Positions 32,083-43,965 are shown, counted from the stretch's first letter. The stretch: 64,000 bases of DNA from Budorcas taxicolor (GCF_023091745.1 NC_068912.1:76557067-76621066); one strand, 5' to 3'. Notes: a model not told the origin generated them from the sequence alone. Program-made: numbers and translations.

Positions 32083-33723
32083 ATGTGGAATAAAGCAGGG
32101 CAAAGACTAATAGAATTTTGCCAAAAAAATGCACTGGTCATAGCAAACACCCTCTTCCAACAACATGAGAGAAGACTCTACACATGGACATCACCAGATG
32201 GTCAACACCAAAATCAGATTGATTATATTCTTTGCAGCCAAATATGGAGAAGCCCTATACAGTCAACAAAATCAAGACCAAGGGCTGACTGTGGGTCAGA
32301 TCATGAACTCCTTATTGCCAAATTCAGACTCAAATTAAAGATAATAGGTAAAACTGCTACACCATTCAGGTATGACCTAAATCAACTCCCTTATGATTAT
32401 ACAGTGGAAGTAAGAAATAGATTTAAGGGCCTAGATCTGATAGATAGAGTGCCTGATGAATTATGGAATGACGTTCATGACGTAGTACAGGAGAAAGGGA
32501 TCAAGACCATCCCCATGGAAAAGAAATGCAAAAAAGCAAAATGGCTGTCTGGGGAGGCCTTACAAATAGCTGTGAAAAGAAGAGAGGTGAAAAGCAAAGG
32601 AGAAAAGGAAAGATATAAGCATCTGAATGCAGAGTTCCAAAGAATAGCAAGAAGAGATAAGAAAGCCTTCTTCAGTGATCAATGCAAAGAAATAGAGGAA
32701 AAGAACAGAATGGGAAAGACTAGAGATGTCTTCAAGAAAATTAGAGAAACCAAGGAAACATTTCATGCAAAGATGGGCTCGCTAAAGGACAGAAACGGTA
32801 TGGGCCTCACAGAAGCAGAAGATATTAAGAAGAGGTGGCAAGAATACGCAGAAGAACTGTACAAAAAAGACCCAGATAATCATGATGATGTGATCACTCA
32901 CCCAGAGCCAGACATCCTGGAATGTGAAGTCAAGTGGGCCTTAGAAAGCATCAGTATGAACAAAGCTAGTGGAGGTGATGGAATTCCAGTTGAGCTACTT
33001 CAAATCCTGAAAGATGATGCTGTCAAAGTGCTGCCCTCAATATGCCAGCAAATTTGGAAAACTCAGCAGTGGCCACAGGACTGGAAAAGGTCAGTTTTCA
33101 TCCCAATCTCAAAGAAAGGCAATGCAAAGGAATGCTCAAACTACCACACAATTGCACTCATCTCACATGCTAGTAAAGTAATGCTCAAAATTCTTGAAGC
33201 CAGGCTTCAGCAATACGTGAATCATGAACTCCCTGATGTTCAAGCTGGTTTTAGAAAAGGCAGAGGAACCAGAGATCAAATTGCCAACATCCGCTGGATC
33301 ATGGAAAAAGCAAGAGAGTTCCAGAAAAACATCTCTTTATGCTTTCTTGACTATGCCAAAGCCTTTGACTGTGTGGATCACAAGAAACTATGGAAAATTC
33401 TGAAAGAGACGGGAATACCAGACCACCTAACCTGCCTCTTGAGAAACCTGTATGCAGGTCAGGAAGCAACAGTTAGAACTGGGCATGGAACAACATACTG
33501 GTTCCCAATAGGAAAAGGAGTACATCAAAACTGTATATTGTCACCCTGCTTATTTAACTTATATGCAGAGTACATCATGAGAAATGCTGGACTGGAAGAA
33601 ACACAAGCTGGAATCAAGATTGCTGGGAGAAATATCAATAACCTCAGATATGCAGATGACACCACTCTTATGGCAGAAAGAGGAACTAAAAAGCCTCTTG
33701 ATGAAAGTGAAAGTGGAGAGTGA
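32083..33723 (+). pseudogene. BovB endonuclease C-terminus plus reverse transcriptase, longest frame in window
   Basis: A 546-codon open frame. The upstream GDWNAK endonuclease motif is interrupted by TGA in place of TGG at 32023-32025, 20 codons before this ATG and in the same frame. Residues ~35-90 keep QIDYIL and the catalytic GSDHELL. A Lys-rich linker follows. RT motifs are WKRSVFIPI near residue 343, motif A FLDYAKAFDCVDH near 423, motif B altered to GVHQNCILSPCLF (other copies GVRQGC) and motif C YADD near 525. A 5-bp loss after MAE closes the frame. It would lack an intact endonuclease and the C-terminal ~300 residues. Confidence 0.94.
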
Positions 33724-34206
33724 AAAAGTTGGGTTAAAGCTAAACATTCAGAAAACGAAGATCATGGCATCCGGTCCCATCACCTCATGGGAAATAGATA
33801 TGGAAACAGTGGAAATAGTGTCAGACTTTATTTTGGGGGGCTCAAAAATCACTGCAGATGGTGACTGCAGCCATGATATTAAAAGAGGCTTACTCCTTGG
33901 AGGAAAATTTATGACCAACCTAGATAGTATATTCAAAAGCAGAGACATTACTTTGCTGACTAAGGTCCATCTAGTCAAGGCTATGGTTTTTCCAGTGGTC
34001 AATATGGATGTGAGAGTTGGACTGTGAAGAAGGCTGAGCACCGAAGAACTGATGCGTTTGAACTGTGGTGTTGGAGAAGATTCTTGAGAGTCCCATGGAC
34101 TGCAAGGAGGTCCAACCAGTCCATTCTGAAGGAGATCAACCCTGGGATTTCTTTGGAAGGAATGATGTTAAAGCTGAAACTCCACTACTTTGGCCACCTC
34201 ATGTGA
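33584..34206 (+). pseudogene. BovB C-terminal region of the near-complete copy
   Basis: Two open pieces (33584-34027, where the useful part starts after motif C, and 34024-34206) continue the protein after the 5-bp deletion: KVGLKLNIQKTKIMASG, then PWTARRSNQSILKEI. A one-base loss near 34003 (ggtcaatatgg) separates them. The second closes with TGA just after FGHLM at 34204-34206, the same site as in four other copies. The final coding piece is at 34207-34411. Confidence 0.9.
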
Positions 34207-34428
34207 AGAGTTGACTCTTTGGAAGACTCTGATGCTAGGAGGGATTGGGAGCAGGAGGAGAAGGGGACGACGAAGGATGAGATGGCTGGATGGCATCACG
34301 GACTCGATGAATGTGAGTATAAGTGAACTCCAGGAGTTGGTGATGGACATGGAGGCCTGGTGTGCTGCAATTCATGGGGTCGCAAAGAGTAGAACACGAC
34401 TGAGCGACTGAAATGAACTGAACTGATA

Positions 34429-35528
34429 AACATCTGTTTCTGCTTTATTTACTATGCCAAAGCCTTTCACAGTGTGGATCATAATAAACTATGGAAAATT
34501 CTGAAAGAGATGGAAATATCAGACCACCTGACCTGCCTCATGAGAAATCTGTATGCAGGTCAGGAAGCAACAGTTGGAACTGGACATGGAACAACAGACT
34601 GGTTCCAAATAGGAAAAGGAGTACGTCAAGGCTGTGTATTGTCACCCTGCTTATTTAACTTCTATGCAGAGTACATGATGAGAAACGCTGGGCTGGAAAA
34701 AGCACAAGCCAGAATCAAGATTGCCAGGAGAAATATCAATAACCTCAGATATGCAGATGACACCACCCTTATGGCAGAAAGTGAAGAAGAACTACAGAGC
34801 CTCTTAATGAAACTGAAAGTGGAGAGTGAAAAAGCTGGCTTAAAGCTCAACATTCAGAAAACGAAGATCATGGCATCTGGTCCCATCACTTCATGGCAAA
34901 TAGATGGGGAAACAGTGGAAACAATGTCTCACTTTTTTTTTTTTTTTCTGGGCTCCAAAGTCACTGCAGATGGTGACTGCAGCCATGAAATTAAAAGACG
35001 CTTGCTTTTTGGAAGAAAAAGTTATGACCAACCTAGACAGCATATTAAAAAGCAGAGACATTTCTTTGCCAACAAAGTTCCATCTAGTCAAGGCTATGGT
35101 TTTCCAGTAGTCATGTATGGATGTGAGAGTTGGACTATAAAGAAAGTTGAGGGCCAAAGAACTGGTGCTTTTGAACTGTGGTGTTGGAGAAGACTCTTGA
35201 GAGTCCCTTGGACTGCAAGGAGATCCAACCAGTCCATCCTAAAGGAGATTAGTCCTGGGTGTTCATTGGAAGGACTGATGTTGAAGCTGAAACTCCAATA
35301 CTTTGGCCACCTGATGCGAAGTGCTAACTCATTTGAAAAGACCCTGATTTTGGGAAAGTTTTAGGGCTGGAGGAGAAGGGGACGACAGAGGAATAGATGG
35401 TTGGATGACATCACCGACTCAATGGACATGTGTTTGGGTGGACTCTGGGAGTGTGATGGACAGGGAGGCCTGGCGTGCTGCAGTTCATGGGATCGCAAAG
35501 AGTCGACACGACTGACCGACTGAACCGA
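34429..35528 (+). mobile_element. BovB LINE 3' third, sense, right arm of compound
   Basis: Starts in RT motif A (aaacatctgtttctgcttta) directly after the terminus of the previous BovB copy and ends at the right target duplication. The tandem head-to-tail order is unusual. Confidence 0.93.
34474..35364 (+). pseudogene. BovB RT core and C-terminus
   Basis: A 296-codon frame from just after motif A (MDHNKLWKILKEM) through motif B (GVRQGCVLSPCLF, intact), YADD, and GCESWTIKKVE to FGHLMRSAN. A T run of 15-16 bases at about 34932-34947 gives a run of Phe (FFFFF) where other copies have DFIFLGS, and the region around residues 180-210 is partly out of frame (KSYDQPRQHIKK). It ends at TAG near 35362. 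Confidence 0.92.
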
Positions 35529-35536
35529 AGTGCTTT

Positions 35537-35735
35537 AGTTGCATCCTAAAAGATTATTAGGAAGTATTTTCATTTTAACTAATTTCAGTATACAATATAC
35601 TTTCAATTTTTTTCTTTGAATGTTCCCCTTTTACTCATGTTAATTAGAGTTTCTCTATGTTTGAAGATTTTCTGCATCTTTGTATTACTGATTTCTCATT
35701 TGATTTGTTGTGGTCAGAGAACATCCAATTTGTGA
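35537..35735 (-). mobile_element. Ancient L1 (antisense), right half of BovB target
   Basis: 'agttgcatcctaaaagatt', 'attttcattttaactaattt' and 'ttgttgtggtcagagaac' continue the reversed L1 text broken off at 30816. Confidence 0.68.
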
Positions 35736-35759
35736 CTTAGATGAAATGAACTAAATAAG

Positions 35760-36135
35760 AACTACCACAGCTCAGCCAAAACAAAATAGATAATTTAAAT
35801 AGCTCTATATCTATTAAGAAACACAAATACATAATTTAACAATTTCAAAAAAAAAGAACTGCTGGGCCCAAATGCTTTCACTGGAAAATTTACTAAACAT
35901 TTAAAGAATTAACACAATTCTACACAATAAACTATTAAAAGATATCAAAGATGTATTTCATTAGAGAGAAGTATCATGTTTATGAATTGGAAGATTTAAC
36001 ATAGTAAATATATGAATTCTCCCCAAATTGATATTCAGTTTTAAGGTAATTCTTGACAAACTCCCAGCAAGATTTGTGTAGATACAATAAGACTATTGTA
36101 ACAATTAATATAGCAAAGCAAAGGAACTAGATTAG
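35760..36135 (+). mobile_element. Ancient L1 fragment, sense (ORF2 region)
   Basis: 'actaccacagctcagccaaa', 'gggcccaaatgctttcactg' (the PDGFT segment), 'acatttaaagaattaacaca' and later 'catgtttatgaattggaaga' show decayed L1 ORF2 with internal deletions. It is oriented opposite to the L1 at 35537. Confidence 0.65.
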
Positions 36136-36137
36136 TT

Positions 36138-36370
36138 GTGATGGACTAAATGTTTACCTCAAAATTCACATGTTGAAGCCCTAATCCCCAACATTATTGT
36201 GTCTGTAGGTGGAGCCTTTGGGAAGTTTTAGGTCATGAAAATAGAGCCTTCATGATGGGCCTAACAACTGTATAAGAGACAGAAGAGTGCTTGCTTCCTC
36301 AAGACTCACAAGAAGACAACAATCTGTGGTTTTACAGTATATTATCATTGGGAGAAACCAGGTAAAGCAT
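36138..36370 (+). mobile_element. MLT1-like (ERVL-MaLR) LTR fragment
   Basis: 'tgatggactaaatgtttacc', 'cacatgttgaagccctaatc', 'ggtggagcctttgggaag' and 'ggtcatgaaaatagagcc' follow the MLT1 LTR consensus. It is a solo, non-coding, ancient LTR relic with no internal genes. The subfamily is not resolved. Confidence 0.65.
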
Positions 36371-37400
36371 TCATGGGACCTCTCCGTATTATTTCTTATA
36401 ACTCTATTAAATCTATAATTATCTCAAGATTAAACATTTAATTTAAAATAAATTATTGTTGAAGTAATATGTATAGTGCATTAACTAAGAATAAGGGAAA
36501 AATGATTTTCCAAAGAAATTATGTTTGTGTTACTAGAAGAATAGAGCATGACTATCATGTACAATCAGACAACTATCCAGCATAGAAAGATATCAAAACT
36601 GATTTACTTCTGTTACTAGATGTTACCGTTTCATATGTACATTGTTTATCATCAAGGATTTGGAAAAGCAGATATGATTTGTCCTTCTGGCAATGACAAT
36701 TTTATAACCGCTTAAATTTCTAACATAGTTTTTAATTATACTACATCAAAGATGACATGTATTAGAGATTGGGGGATAAAATAAATAAATTATATTTACA
36801 AATGAAAACTTCCTGTTGACCTGATATTTTTATTAATTAGAGAGTTGCACAGAATATCTAAAGCCAAACCATGGCTACAGAGCAATGAGCTTTTAGTATG
36901 TATCATAAGAGTACTGAAATTTCTTTCTTAAAACTGTTCTGCTTCCATATTACCTGTGTTCAAACTTAAAAGTTTGTCTCAACTAAGCAGGATATCAGAA
37001 GCAGAAGGAATGGTAAGTTGGCCAAGTTACCAGTAGCACCAATCAGCATTCTCTGTACAGTCACAGAGGGCTTGGAACTGGACTGTTATAGAAGCAGACT
37101 CCAAAGAAGTAGTTCTTTCTTGGATTCACCAAAGACTATTTAACTCCCTCCATAGGTTAAAAAGACAGAAGTCATTTATGCAGACCACTGAGGAGAATGT
37201 GGCTGGTTTTTAAATGGTTCATCGTTTTAATTGGATATATATTAATACTTCACACTACAATGCCACCATGTTCAATCACTCTACAAAGCAGAATATATGC
37301 AATCCTTGCTAGAGAGGCAAATAGAGTGGTCTTAATTGACAAAGTGGCCTACAAGATGCCATTCTAATTAAAGATCTCACATTTTCCTAGATAGTGCTAA
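36371..37400. other. No recognisable feature
   Basis: About 1 kb with no gene or nameable repeat. Confidence 0.35.
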
Positions 37401-37610
37401 ATGTTAATGACAATGATAGTTCACTTGTATATGATGCTTTATGATTGGAAAATCAGTTTCACTTCGATTATTGCATTTTATTCTTACAGTCTTTACTACG
37501 AAGTAGATTCCTTCTCTTTTACAAATGAGAACCAAAGACTGAAGAGGTGAAATTACTCTAGAAGAATGTAAAGCCAGTGAGTGGCGGCAGTGGACTTGAA
37601 GCAAAGTCTC
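37401..37610 (-). repeat. MIR SINE, antisense (diverged)
   Basis: 'tgttaatgacaatgatag', 'cttttacaaatgagaacc', 'agactgaagaggtgaaatta' and 'gccagtgagtggcggcag' follow reversed MIR order. Confidence 0.55.
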
Positions 37611-38004
37611 ACTATATGCAAATCTTTGGTTCTAATGAGACCATATGCTATTAACAATATATCTGGTACAAAAGAAGCAGTGGAAATAAAACAACAAATT
37701 CAAAGAAATAAAATCAGCTCTAAATTCTCTTACCTACAGTCCAATTATATTAAGAAAATAGCTTGGTTACAAATCTGAGAAATGGATAATCTGGGGATAG
37801 TAATCAGAAGAATCCCATGCAACTGCCAGTAATGGAGTGTTTCTCTTTAGTTTTTATTAATATGTAGCATACTGTTTTATAGACCTCAGACACATTTTAC
37901 ACAGCACAGAAATAAGACAGCGCCTGAACCAAGGATTACAGACTCTGCATGTAAAATGAAAGCAAACAGAATGGATATATACTCATAGAGATCTACAACA
38001 CACA

Positions 38005-38054
<50 letters not shown>

Positions 38055-38259
38055 CTGCTGGCATTTGAACGAAACTCCTGCCACTCAAAGCAAAAATTTA
38101 ATAGTCAGCAGTTAAAAAGCCATTTTCCTATGAGGCATATTTTAAATTGAGTAATTTGGGCAAGATGGCTGCTTATCTAAGTTATGCAGAAGACCATTTT
38201 CTCAAGTTTAGGCTATTATTAATAGCTTTCATTTTCTTCTAAAACTTTTATGTATGGCA
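37611..38259. repeat. No gene; (CA)n microsatellite at 37998-38051
   Basis: Apart from about 26 CA units with one TA interruption, this stretch shows nothing recognisable. Confidence 0.7.
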
Positions 38260-38450
38260 CTGAACTAGGAGAAATTTACATATATTATGCCTACTCATTA
38301 CAAAAATACTAAAGGGTAAGTATTTCTATCCACATTTAACAGAGGTATAGACTAAGGTTCAAGATGTTAAAGTTGAATGCTTAAGATGTTATAGCTGGTA
38401 ACTAGGATTCCAGTCTAAGTATGTTGAACTATAAAGCCTACTTTCTCTTT
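38260..38450 (-). repeat. MIR SINE, antisense
   Basis: 'tctatccacatttaacagag', 'atagactaaggttcaaga', 'tatagctggtaactagga' and 'ttccagtctaagtatg' match reversed MIR. Confidence 0.65.
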
Positions 38451-38545
38451 TCACCATCATACCCTAATTTGATTTTCTGAATGTGATCACTCATCTTTTT
38501 ACATCTCTAATCACAAATATTTGATAGGCATTAGAGTTAGAGAAT

Positions 38546-38819
38546 CAGAGAAGGCAAAGGCACCTCACTCCAGTACTCTTGCCTGGAAAATCTCGTGGAT
38601 GGAGGAGCCTGGAAGGCTGCAGTCCATGGGGTCACTGAGAGTCGGACATGACTGAGCAACTTCACTTTCACTTTTCACTTTCATGCGCTGGAGAAGGAAA
38701 TGGCAACCCCCTCCAGTGTTCTTGCCTGGAGAATCCCAGGGATGGGGGAGCCTGGTGGACTGCTGTCTATGGGGTCGCACAGAGTCGGACATGACAAGTG
38801 ACTTAGCAGCAGCAGCAGC
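38546..38819 (+). mobile_element. BOV-A2 SINE dimer, sense, with TSD
   Basis: Two Bov-A units joined by the ttcactttcacttttcactt linker and ending in (agc)n. The flanks agagttagagaat (38533-38545) and agagttagaaaat (38820-38832) differ at one base. The family is bovid-restricted, so this supports the organism call. Confidence 0.95.
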
Positions 38820-38943
38820 AGAGTTAGAAAATATGGGGATACTCTGTCATGCCCCCATTCTGTCATTTGATAGTAGGAAGAAGGGAAAGGCTCTCTTGCT
38901 CTACTGAACTATTCATGTACCAAAAGTAAACAAACCATCATCT

Positions 38944-40130
38944 GTACAGTGTAGTACTAGCATAGGGATATATTTACACACCAATGGAATAGAACTGAGA
39001 GTCTAGAAATAAACCCATACACAAATAGACAATTAAATTTTGACAAGGGCACCAAGACCACTCAAAAGAGAAAGAACAGTTTCTCCAATAAATTATGCTG
39101 GTAAAAGCTGGAAACTTTAATGCAAAAAGAGTGACTCTGAACTCCCTTATACAAATATTAACTCAAAGTGGATCAAAAACTTAAATATAATGCTGAAACT
39201 ATAAAATTATTATAAGAAAACAGAGATGACTCTGGATTTTGCAATGGATTCTGAGATTTGACACCAAAAGCACAAGCAGCAAAATATAAATACTAAAAGA
39301 CAGATAAATTAAACTTCTTAAAAATAAAAAATTGGTCCATCAAAGTACATTCATATCATTCATACATATAAAAAAGTAAAAAGATGACCTACAGAATGGG
39401 AAAAAATATTTATAAATCATATATTTATTTGATAAAGTTTTGGTATTCAGAATATATAAAGAATGCTTAAACTGAACAACAAAAAGGGAAACAATCCTTT
39501 TACTGCCATTTAAATAATTTATTTATTGCCAATTAAATAATAGGCAAAATACTTGAATAGATATTTTTCTAAAGAAGATATAGAAATGGCTAACAAGCAT
39601 ATAAAAAGATGTTCAATATAATTGGGCATAAGGAAATTCAAACAAAAACCACTATATACTACTTCATACCCACTAGGAAGGTTATTAACTTCATATATAC
39701 ATATACATATACAGAAGCTAAGAGTTGCTAAGAATGTGAGGAAATAAGAATCTTCACACATTCCTAATGAGAATGTAAAATGTTGCAGCAACTTTGGAAA
39801 ACAGTTCTGTGTTTCCTCAAAAGGTTAAACATAGAATTACAGTATGAGTCAGCAATTCCACTGCTAGGTATATACACACCCCCAAAGAACTGAAAATAGG
39901 TACTGAAGAAAACACGTGTTGCTGAATGTTCAGAACAACACTATTTACAAAAGCAAAAGGTAGAAAAGCTCCAAATATTTGTCAACAGATGAATGGATAG
40001 GCAAAGTTGGGTATATTATACAGTGTAATATTATTCAGTCATAAAAGGAATCAAATACTGACACATGCTAAAACTTGAATGAACCTCAAGAATATTACGC
40101 TGAGAAGAGAAAGATGTAAAAGTTCACAGG
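38944..40130 (+). mobile_element. Old L1 fragment, ORF2 C-terminal region and early 3' UTR
   Basis: 'agtgtagtactagcataggg', 'acaccaatggaatagaactg', 'gctaacaagcatataaaaag', 'tcagcaattccactgctagg' and 'gtcaacagatgaatggata' track L1 ORF2. Frames are shattered. It is older than the L1s at 5854 and 15931. Confidence 0.82.
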
Positions 40131-40180
40131 TATCAGTCCTTTGACATGAACTACCAAGAATAGGCAAGTCCATAGAGACA

Positions 40181-41670
40181 CTGGACCTTAAGAAGTATCA
40201 CTATGAATAAAATTAGTGGAGGTGATGGAATTCCATCTGAGCTATTTCAAGTCTTAAAAGATGATGCTGTGAAAGGGCTACACTCACTATGTCAGCAAAT
40301 TTGGAAAACTCAGCAGTGGCCACAGGCCTGGAAAAAGTCAGTTTAATTTCCAATCCAAAAGAAAGGCAATACTAAAGTATGTTAAAACTATTGCATAATT
40401 GCACTCATCTCACATGTTAGCAAAGTAATGCTCAAAATTCTCCAAGCGAGGCTTCAAAAATATAAGAACTGAGAACTTGCAGATAATTCAAAATGGATTT
40501 AGAAAAGTTAGAGGAACCAGAGATCAAATTGCAAACATCCATTGGATCATAGAAAAAGCAAGAGAGTTCCAGAAATACATCTACTTCTGCTTTATTGACT
40601 ATGCCAAAGCCTTTGACTGTGTGGATCACAACAAACTGTGGAAAAGTCTTCAAGAATTGGGAATACCAGACCACCTGACCTGCCTCCTGAGAAATCAGTA
40701 TGCAGGTCAAGAAGCAACAGTTAGAACTGAACATGGAATGACAGACTGGTTTCAAACTGGGAATGGAGTAAGCCAAGGCTGTATATTGTCACCCTGCTAT
40801 TTAACTTATATGGAGAGTACATCGTGCAAAAAGCTGGGTTGGATGAACCACAAGCTGGAATCAAGATTGCCAGGAGAAATATCAATAACCTCAGACATGC
40901 AGATGACACCACGCTATGGAAGAAAGTGAAGAGGAATTGAAGAGCCTCTTGATAAAAGTGAAAGAGGAGAGTGAAAAATTTGGCTTAAAACTCAACATTC
41001 AAAATACAAAGATCATGGCATCCAGTCCTCATTACTTCATGGCAAATAGATGGGGAAACAATGGAAACAGTGGCTGACTTTATTTTCTTGGGCTCCAAAA
41101 TCACTGCAGATGGTGACTGAAGCCATGAAATTAAAAAACACTTGCTCCCTGGAAGAAAAGCTATGACAACCTAGATAGCATACTGGGAAGCAGAGACATT
41201 ACTTTGCTGACAAAGGTCCGTGTAGTCAAACCTATGGTTTTTCCAGTAGTCACATATGGATGTGAGAGTTGGACCATAAAGTAAGCTGAGAGTCAAAGAA
41301 TTGATGCTGTTGAACTGTGGTGTTGGAGAAGACTATTGAGAGTCCCTTGGACTGCAAGGAGATCCAACTGGTCAATCCTAAAGGAAATCAGTCCTGAATA
41401 TTCACTGGAAGGACTGATGCTGAAGCTGAAGTTCCAATACTCTGGCCACCTGATGGTAAAAAACTGTCTCAATGAAAAGACCCTGATGCTGAGAAAGATT
41501 GAAGGCAAAAGGAAAAGGGGACAACAGAGGATGAGATGGTTGGATGGCATCACCAGCTCAGTGGACATGAGCTTGAGTAAGCCCCAGGAGTTGGAGAAAG
41601 ACAGGGAAGCCTGGCGTGCTGTGGTCCATGGGATTGCAAAGAGTCAGACATGACTGAGCAACTGAACTGA
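40181..41670 (+). mobile_element. BovB LINE, 5'-truncated, sense, older copy
   Basis: Runs from the MNKASGGDGIP region (here altered, ctatgaataaaattagtgg) to the terminal actgaactga. Diverged, with many stops. Confidence 0.92.
40477..40929 (+). pseudogene. BovB RT motifs A-B remnant
   Basis: Carries motif A FIDYAKAFDCVDHNKLW intact and motif B as NGVSQGCILSPC, then shifts frame at about 40796 (one base lost, ctgctatttaac) so the following residues YLTYMESTSCKK are off-family. Motif C text reads RHADD at 40892-40906 (Tyr replaced by His). The C-terminal end is open separately at 41336-41653. Confidence 0.88.
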
Positions 41671-41809
41671 TTAGGGAGGTATATACACTTGCATTTGGGG
41701 AGATGACTTCAGCTAGATCATGGGGTTTAGATTATGGAGTGGGAGCAACTTAATGAAACTAGGTTTTAGGAGAAAATTCTTCCCCAAGGAGCCTTCCCTG
41801 AGACTTCTC

Positions 41810-42362
41810 TGGTGGCACAGTGGATAAGAATCTGCCTGCCAATGCAGGGGACATGGGTTTAATCCTTGGCCAAACTCCAGTACTTTGGCCACCTCGTGCA
41901 AAGAGTTGACTCATTGGAAAAGACTTTGATGCTGGGAGGGATTGGGGGAAGGAGGAGAAGGGGACGACAGAGGATGAGATGGCTGGATGGTGTCACTGAC
42001 TCAATGGACATGAATCTGAGTGAACTCCAGGAGTTGGTGATGGACGGGGAGGCCTGGCGTGCTGTGATTCATGGGGTCGCAAAGAGTCAGACACGATTGA
42101 GTGACTGAACTGAACTGAACCAGGAAGACTCCACATACCTTGGAGAAACTAAGCCCATGCATCACAATTACTGAGTCCACACTCTATAGAGTCCACAAGC
42201 TGCAACTACTGATGCCTGGATGCCTAGAGTCTATGCTTTGCAATAATGAGAAGCCTGCACACTGCAATGATGAGTAGCCCCAACTTACTGCAGCAAGAGA
42301 CAGGTCAGACAAAGCAACGAAGACCCAGCATAACCAAAAAATTTTAAAAATAAATAAATAAT
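41810..42362 (+). mobile_element. CHR-2 SINE split by a BovB insertion
   Basis: The SINE starts gagacttctctggtggcaca, stops at 'aatccttggcc' (41871) and resumes with 'caggaagactccacat' at 42120, then continues through 'gcaataatgagaagcctgc' to an A-rich tail. BovB occupies 41872-42119. Confidence 0.88.
41872..42119 (+). mobile_element. BovB LINE 3' fragment inside CHR-2 SINE
   Basis: From aaactccagtactttggcc to ctgaactgaac, 248 bp. Its good conservation against a decayed host SINE shows it is much younger. The variable codon is CAA. Confidence 0.92.
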
Positions 42363-42766
42363 ATTATTTTTTTAAAGAAGCCTTCCCTGTATCTAGGCCT
42401 TGCCAGATCTCCTCCAGCATGTGTCACATGACTCTCAGAGACTAACATCACAGTAACTGATGTATATTCCTCTGATCTTCTATGGGGCTCCAAGCACTGA
42501 AGGAGGATTAACTGGTACCCAGACACTTCTCCCTTCTTCACAATACCTTGCATGGGACAATGCCCACCTCCCCCCTCCCAAAATGTTTGTTGAATGACTG
42601 AAAGAACATGCAATCATACTAACTTGTTCTACCTGTAGATAACCTTCTCAACCAGAATTCCATTCCTGCCTATCTCAACCAATGTCTCTTGGAACTGTCC
42701 TATAGATCAAATCAGAACAGACTTGCCAAATCCAATGTAGGATACAAAGTTTAATTTAAATTTCAA
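42363..42766. other. No recognisable feature
   Basis: No gene or repeat recognised. The minus-strand frame over 42344-42613 lacks any known domain. Confidence 0.35.
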
Positions 42767-42854
42767 AGTTGGTGATGGACAGGGAAGCCTGGCGTGCTGA
42801 GGTTCATGGGGTTGCAAAGAGTCAGACAGGACTGAGTGACTGAACTAAACTGAT
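42767..42854 (+). mobile_element. BovB 3'-terminal fragment, about 88 bp, sense
   Basis: agttggtgatggacagggaa to ctgaactaaactga. It is a minimal BovB tail. Confidence 0.88.
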
Positions 42855-43965
42855 AAGAGACAGAAATCAATTGGTGGTGCCAGAAGATGACAGTAAAGGA
42901 AAATAGAGAGTGATTACTTATGGAGTAAAAGGTAGGGATGTTCTTCTTATATGATGAAAATGTTTAGAAAGTAGAGGTAGTGGTTTCATAACATTGTGAG
43001 TGCACTAAATGACAGTGAATTTCACATTTTAAAAGGTTAATTGTATTACTTGAATTTCACTTCAGTAAAAACAAGTGAGCAGTTCTGAGCTCAATTATGA
43101 GCTCAAATATCTCTAGTATTTCATTTCAGAGATAAACTTGGGTAGTCTAGGATCTCTGTGTTTATTATATTCTCTAAGTTTCTTGCTTTCATATGTCTCA
43201 TTTTTCACCACTATAACTAGAGAGCAAGATCAAAGCACCCCACTTCACTGAGTTACCATATCTTTAAGCAAGTTCCAATATATACATATTTTACCTAATA
43301 AAAAGACCTTATATCCTCAGCCTTTCAATCTTACATATTATAAAAATGTTAACTTCTCTCCATAAACATCATGAGAAAACCTTTGATAATCAAATCTATT
43401 CTGATGTAGTCAAAGCACTGAGAAAATGAGTGTCATTCAGGAGAAAAATATCAATATCAATTTTGCTCACAAACTTATTTTGTGAGCATTCAAACTTCAC
43501 TACAGGAAAACTAACAAAACCTAATTTTCACTTGATAAAAATTTTTTGCAACTGTAAAATAAGATAAAAGGTACAATGAAGAGAATTGGAACAATTTAGA
43601 AATATTCATCAAGTCACCGACCAACAGAATCACATATTATTACCATCTTGATATCTTTAACAGTGACTTCAGATTTTATGGTGGGCAGGGCTAAACCTGG
43701 CTTTAGAACTTTTTTAAAAACCCTCTTTGTACTCTAGACAATGTTACTTTTTTAAAAACTTTGGAGGAGTTACTTAACTTTCAGAGGATTTCTTCAAGCA
43801 CAAAGTGTGATCATATGTGGAAAAATATTTTGTGAAAATACAAAAAGGAATTTAAAAAAACACTCTAAAGTATAAAATAACATTCTTTACACCACTCTGT
43901 AAAAATGAGTGGAAAAAAAAAAAAAAACAAAGCTGCTGGATCATACAATGAGATTTTTAACAAGT
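42855..43965. other. No recognisable feature (AT-rich)
   Basis: About 1.1 kb without gene or nameable repeat. A poly(A) tract lies at about 43912-43927. Confidence 0.35.

Larger units (their letters stand above)
31426..34428 (+). mobile_element. Near full-length BovB LINE, sense
   Basis: This 3.0-kb copy begins in the 5' leader (gtaaaggcaaaatgatagg, also seen in the antisense copy near 57270) and reaches the ctgaactgaactga end. It retains endonuclease and RT in order, with few lesions: a 10-bp deletion at about 31877, a TGA at 32023-32025, a 5-bp deletion at about 33681 and a TGA at about 34203. It is the most complete sense BovB in the window. Confidence 0.95.
30809..35536. mobile_element. 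Compound BovB locus inside one 8-bp target duplication
   Basis: Three BovB units sit between agtgcttt copies at 30809-30816 and 35529-35536: an antisense 3' piece (30817-31410), a near-complete sense copy (about 31426-34428) and a sense 3'-half copy (34429-35528). Both outer ends next to the duplication are BovB 3' termini. The flanking ancient L1 reads continuously across the site once the compound is removed, which confirms the duplication. See the findings for possible origins. Confidence 0.85.

Noticed and set aside
36138..36370. Intact endogenous retrovirus
   Set aside because: Only an old LTR fragment is visible; no gag, pol or env sequence accompanies it.
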